A stretch of 12,635 nt of DNA from Chloroflexota bacterium (GTDB lineage: Bacteria > Chloroflexota > Ktedonobacteria > Ktedonobacterales > Ktedonobacteraceae), in NCBI GenBank assembly GCA_005881995.1, contig VBHV01000090.1:1-12635 (forward strand), given 5' to 3'. How positions within the stretch are numbered: the first letter of the stretch is position 1; each line of letters opens with the position of its first letter. This document shows positions 12,634-12,635 of this stretch, piece after piece. The translations under genes and the position numbers were made by a program. Under the pieces are notes generated by a model. It saw only the letters and a list, made by a program, of their open reading frames with translations. It had not been told where the DNA came from and made no database searches.

Positions 12634-12635
12634 GA

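Noticed and set aside
1..12635. CRISPR array, insertion sequence, prophage, toxin-antitoxin or other defence system
   Set aside because: No regularly spaced repeats, no terminal inverted repeats with a transposase, and no nuclease or toxin families. The helicase alone is not evidence of a defence system.

Overview
The window looks like chromosomal DNA from a Chloroflexota bacterium of the Ktedonobacter type. That placement is an inference from style. The clues are short C4 zinc ribbons attached to otherwise unrelated proteins, a membrane protein whose external stalk is an Ala/Thr/Gln-rich low-complexity repeat, a T-box leader in front of serS, sigma70-like promoters, and moderate GC. There are no transposases, integrases, phage genes, tRNAs, rRNAs or CRISPR arrays.

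Layout. Positions 6-1337 (+) hold the 3' part of an SF1 (Dna2/Upf1-like) helicase gene that enters from outside the window. It converges, with a 14-bp overlap, on a GmhB-like HAD phosphatase (1324-1995, -). Next, still on the minus strand, is a two-gene two-component system: a soluble NarL/DegS-type histidine kinase (2835-3545) followed after 4 nt by its LuxR-type response regulator (2105-2830). A 397-nt divergent intergenic region follows, with four copies of the heptamer TAACCTT, a plus-strand promoter and a structured 5' leader. The plus strand then carries a zinc-ribbon/vWA protein, a ribokinase and a nucleoside hydrolase in close succession, which look like a ribonucleoside salvage operon. 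Next come a SufT/MIP18-type Fe-S assembly protein with its own strong promoter, and an unusual membrane protein joining a DnaJ C-terminal-like domain to an outer LamG-like domain. A complete T-box riboswitch (stem I, UCC specifier, terminator) precedes seryl-tRNA synthetase, whose reading frame is broken. The right end has a small YfcE-like phosphoesterase (-), a zinc-ribbon protein of unknown function (+), a second metallophosphoesterase (+), and a very acidic 65-residue ORF (-) with a strong terminator.

Most unusual observation. Three plus-strand genes within 4 kb carry what look like short internal deletions relative to their families. Ribokinase lacks about 31 residues, including the PNExE motif. 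The nucleoside hydrolase loses a short segment and shifts frame near its end. SerRS loses about 20 residues and shifts frame between its tRNA-binding arm and catalytic core. SerRS is essential and its T-box is intact, so assembly loss is the first hypothesis, but a real deletion process is possible. Other points of interest are the TAACCTT cluster beside the two-component genes, the DnaJ_C-TM-LamG fusion and the small acidic peptide at the right edge. No recognisable defence or mobile system is present.
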